A stretch of DNA of 64,000 nucleotides from Leucogyrophana mollusca (lineage: Eukaryota > Basidiomycota > Agaricomycetes > Boletales). The position numbers and the translations under genes were made by a program. Location: the NCBI GenBank assembly GCA_021014945.1, contig MU266429.1, positions 30,126-94,125 on the forward strand, given 5' to 3'. The number at the start of each line of letters is the position of its first letter. The first letter of the stretch is position 1. The notes under the pieces were generated by a model. That model was given only the letters and a program-made list of their open reading frames with translations, ran no database searches and had not been told where the DNA came from. Positions 62,004 through 64,000 of this stretch are shown one piece after another.

Positions 62004-63462
62004 TTATCTTGAGGACTCGGACGCAAGAGATGTAGTATCAGACAGAACGTGCGAATTCCCCGCTGCGGGTCGCAGCGTTAGAACTCGGCCGTCCGAGACC
62101 ATCAGAATCTCATCTCGCCCAGCCGGGGCGTGGAGAGGGTGCTGTGGAGATTCTTTCTGAAGTTGTGGGCCATATCCATGCATAGTGTCGGAAAATAGTA
62201 GACGCAAGTTGTTTCCTTGAATGACCTGCGACACGAGTCCAGTCTCGACATGGCGAATTTCAACAAACGTAGGCTCGAACGCCAAAACAAATGGATAGCG
62301 GAGAGCTTGGGGCCATGTCAGTATCGCTCCTGGGATAAAGAAAAAAAGCGCCTCCATCCTTACCGAAACCAGTCGGGGACCCTTTCCAGTGCACCATAAA
62401 GTCTTGCCGCGACCGGCATCCGTTCTTGTCGACATAGAAAGCAAATTCTATAGACACAAAATGTAGCCGCATCTCGCACAGTGAGGCTTACGTGCTTACC
62501 ATCATAGCATACCAGGAAATCGTCGTGTATACCATAAATGGCCATCGGGTGATGATTCTTCCTCTTTCTCTTCTTCACAAAGTCAAGGCTGGCGTCTGCG
62601 GAGTCAAGCAAGGCTTGCGTTTCGAGACTCTCAAGATCAACGATCTCAAAACCCGTGGAGCACCCTACGCATAGCTTTGTCTTCAGGAAATGCACCGAGC
62701 TCAATTCCACAGGGAGGTAAAACTCCTATAATGGCAATGAGCAACAGTCACTAGTTTCGCAACGCAAACCCTTACCCGGAAGAGTTGTAGTGTATCATTC
62801 CAGCCTGGTAAAAGCCTTTGAAACGGCGGCTTGCTTCTCCCGCGGGTGTTTGGATCGATAGGCTCGAGCGTCTTGATCGTACTCGACTGTGGACTTGTCT
62901 TGACGATACAAAGCAGTACTTTGCCAAGGCAGATACCAACTTTGAAGAAGGCTGTATGAGACGATATCCTCTTCGCTCGCTCGAGACCCGCCATCGGATC
63001 TAAGGGGTCCAAAGCATCCAGAGGGAAGGTGATAACTTGGTGTTCTGCACAACGAGGAATTAACAATGTACCACAAACCAAACCGAAGTATGTCATACCC
63101 GATAGAACGATGAGAAGCTGATAATTCTCCAACACGTCCACTTGTGAGACATGCAGCAAAGCCAGCACCTTAGCGGGATCCCTATTCGGCTCTCTCAGAT
63201 CTGACAAGTATATCCCGTCATCAGTCCCATAAACGACCCGCCGTCCACTCCCTGCACGCGCCCATAAAGAATCCAGATCAGGCTCAATGTCCGGCCCATA
63301 AATAGGAATCCACTCACCGAATGGCGCCGCACAATTTACTTTATTCGCACCAAGGAAACAGCCGTCGCACAGCGTGACCATCTCGAAGACTGCGGAGCTA
63401 GGAGGCTTCTCCTCGTCCAAGGCCCTGCTCGCCTCCACTTCGCTATCCTGGGTCAGTATCAT
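62004..63462 (-). CDS. CNH-domain protein, C-terminal part of a ROM2-type RhoGEF, 5' part uncertain
   Basis: In ROM2-like Rho1 exchange factors the order is DH, PH, CNH. Here exons from 63462 down give FEMVTLCDGCFLGANKVNCA, then VVYGTDDGIYLSDL, HQVITFPLDALDPLDPMAGL, GKVLLCIVKTSP, VGCSTGFEIVDLESLETQAL, EFAFYVDKNG, HWKGSPTGF and FVLAFEPTFVEIRHVETGLV, that is, a nearly complete CNH beta-propeller. The usual ATG at 63462 sits inside what looks like a 48-base intron (GTAAGT ... CTGACCCAG at 63448-63495), so the gene may extend upstream. An upstream frame (to about 63735) has PH-like traces but ends in TGA. No DH domain was found. It may be a decayed gene or an orphan CNH protein. Confidence 0.7.
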
Positions 63463-63821
63463 TCTGTTTCTTTCCGTTCCTTCGTAGAGACTTACGAGTC
63501 AGGTATAATCGGCATTGGATGTTTCCTTATGCATGCAGAGTAAAGGGTGGCTACGAAAGTGGTGATCGAGCGGAAGGTAAATTGGAATTCGGATGATGGC
63601 AACATCCTGTGGATTTCTGGATATAACAGCAAGTAGTTGGGATGACTCGAGGGTTTGAACTCTGGCCAGTGGATGTAGGGCAGTCACTAGGACACAAAGC
63701 AGCAACTTGTCGCCCAGGTACAGCCTCGAAAGCAACTAACAAGAGGGTTTGGAAGATATATGCATGGCGGCGTCTGAGGTCACACCCGGCTTATAAGCGC
63801 TCTGATAGTACCGCCGGCACG
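63463..63821 (-). pseudogene. Possible degenerate PH-domain remnant upstream of the CNH gene
   Basis: The minus strand from about 63735 to 63502 carries LYLGDKLLLC and then IRIPIYLPLD, which resemble the PH strand pairs (VYLFDxLLLxVK and RPIPLELL) of ROM2-type GEFs. The frame meets TGA at 63499-63501, six bases before a GTAAGT donor and in phase with the CNH exon. The resemblance is weak and the region is short, so this is a suggestion only. Confidence 0.3.
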
Positions 63822-64000
63822 ATGTTGAGCCTGGGGCCCTCGGCCCAGCAGCAAACCCCAGCGCCACACCTCCCACAGCAAACAACAGCAAGTCCGCAGC
63901 ACCCACAGATCTGGACAGTTCCTGACTGTAGTACGAGTTTCGTTGATGCTCGAAGCTTCCGTGAGTATTAGCTGGGATAAACGTGATGCACAGACAAGAG
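63822..64000 (+). CDS. Start of a gene leaving the window, Gln/Pro-rich N-terminus
   Basis: An ATG 30 bases after a TTATAA box opens MLSLGPSAQQQTPAPHLPQQ and continues through DCSTSFVDARSF to a GTGAGT donor at about 63961. The remainder lies outside the window, so no family can be given. The nearby TATA box and donor site are the only support. Confidence 0.4.

Noticed and set aside
63636..63720. B-box-like GGTTTGAACTC
   Set aside because: The flanking bases do not form a T stem and no A box or cloverleaf could be drawn on either strand.
1..64000. CRISPR array, phage, bacterial operon or secondary-metabolite cluster
   Set aside because: No regularly spaced repeats, no bacterial gene organisation, and no PKS, NRPS, terpene synthase or P450 genes were seen.

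Overview
The window reads as nuclear DNA of a mushroom-forming basidiomycete (Agaricomycetes). Genes are tightly packed on both strands and cut by many introns of about 45-65 bases with CTNAC-like branch points. One gene encodes an AA9 cellulose-active monooxygenase, which points to a plant-litter or wood decayer. There is a Helitron helicase, and several lineage-expanded mushroom families are present. No gene list was assumed; products were named from motifs in the translated and hand-spliced exons.

Layout. 1-2.1 kb: 3' part of a Helitron RepHel gene. 2.1-4.7 kb: gene-poor, with an inverted repeat and TATA-like boxes. 4.7-7.2 kb (-): PEX5, the peroxisomal import receptor. 7.9-9.2 kb (+): mushroom family with F-box-like and nucleotidyltransferase-like signatures. 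9.9-11.2 kb (-): AA9 LPMO. 11.8-13.6 kb (-): all-helical protein resembling the ClyA/Hbl fold. 14.2-22.8 kb (-): very large ZNFX1-type RNA helicase with CCCH, NFX1 and RZ zinc fingers. 23.3-24.5 kb (+): ETF alpha subunit. 24.6 kb (-): intron-containing tRNA-Asp. 25.0-27.1 kb (+): MYND-finger protein with a GC-AG intron. 27.8-28.8 kb (+): proteasome assembly chaperone 2. 29.4-29.7 kb (-): weak small gene.

29.7-33.0 kb is gene-poor. 33.1-34.7 kb (+): homoserine acetyltransferase-like alpha/beta hydrolase. 36.4-40.1 kb (+): long disordered protein ending in a ULP-like domain whose Cys nucleophile appears to be Ser. 40.7-41.0 kb (-): tiny basic protein, divergent from CPSF73/YSH1 at 41.3-44.2 kb (+). 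44.2-46.9 kb: gene-poor. 46.95-50.1 kb (+): Zn2Cys6 transcription factor. 50.3-51.9 kb (-): eIF5-mimic (BZW/5MP). 52.4-54.0 kb (+): PP2C phosphatase. 54.9-57.4 kb (+): PNS1/CTL choline-transporter-like protein. 58.2-61.4 kb (+): seven WD40 repeats that splice, all in phase, into a TKL kinase across a duplicated exon. 62.0-63.5 kb (-): CNH domain of a ROM2-type RhoGEF with a probably decayed PH remnant upstream. 63.8 kb (+): start of another gene that leaves the window.

The genes are mostly unrelated housekeeping functions (peroxisome import, mitochondrial electron transfer, mRNA 3' processing, translation control, proteasome assembly). I see no cluster forming a single pathway. The most unusual items are the WD40-kinase gene with its duplicated exon, the ZNFX1-type helicase, the Cys-to-Ser ULP-like protein, two GC-AG introns and the decaying RhoGEF.
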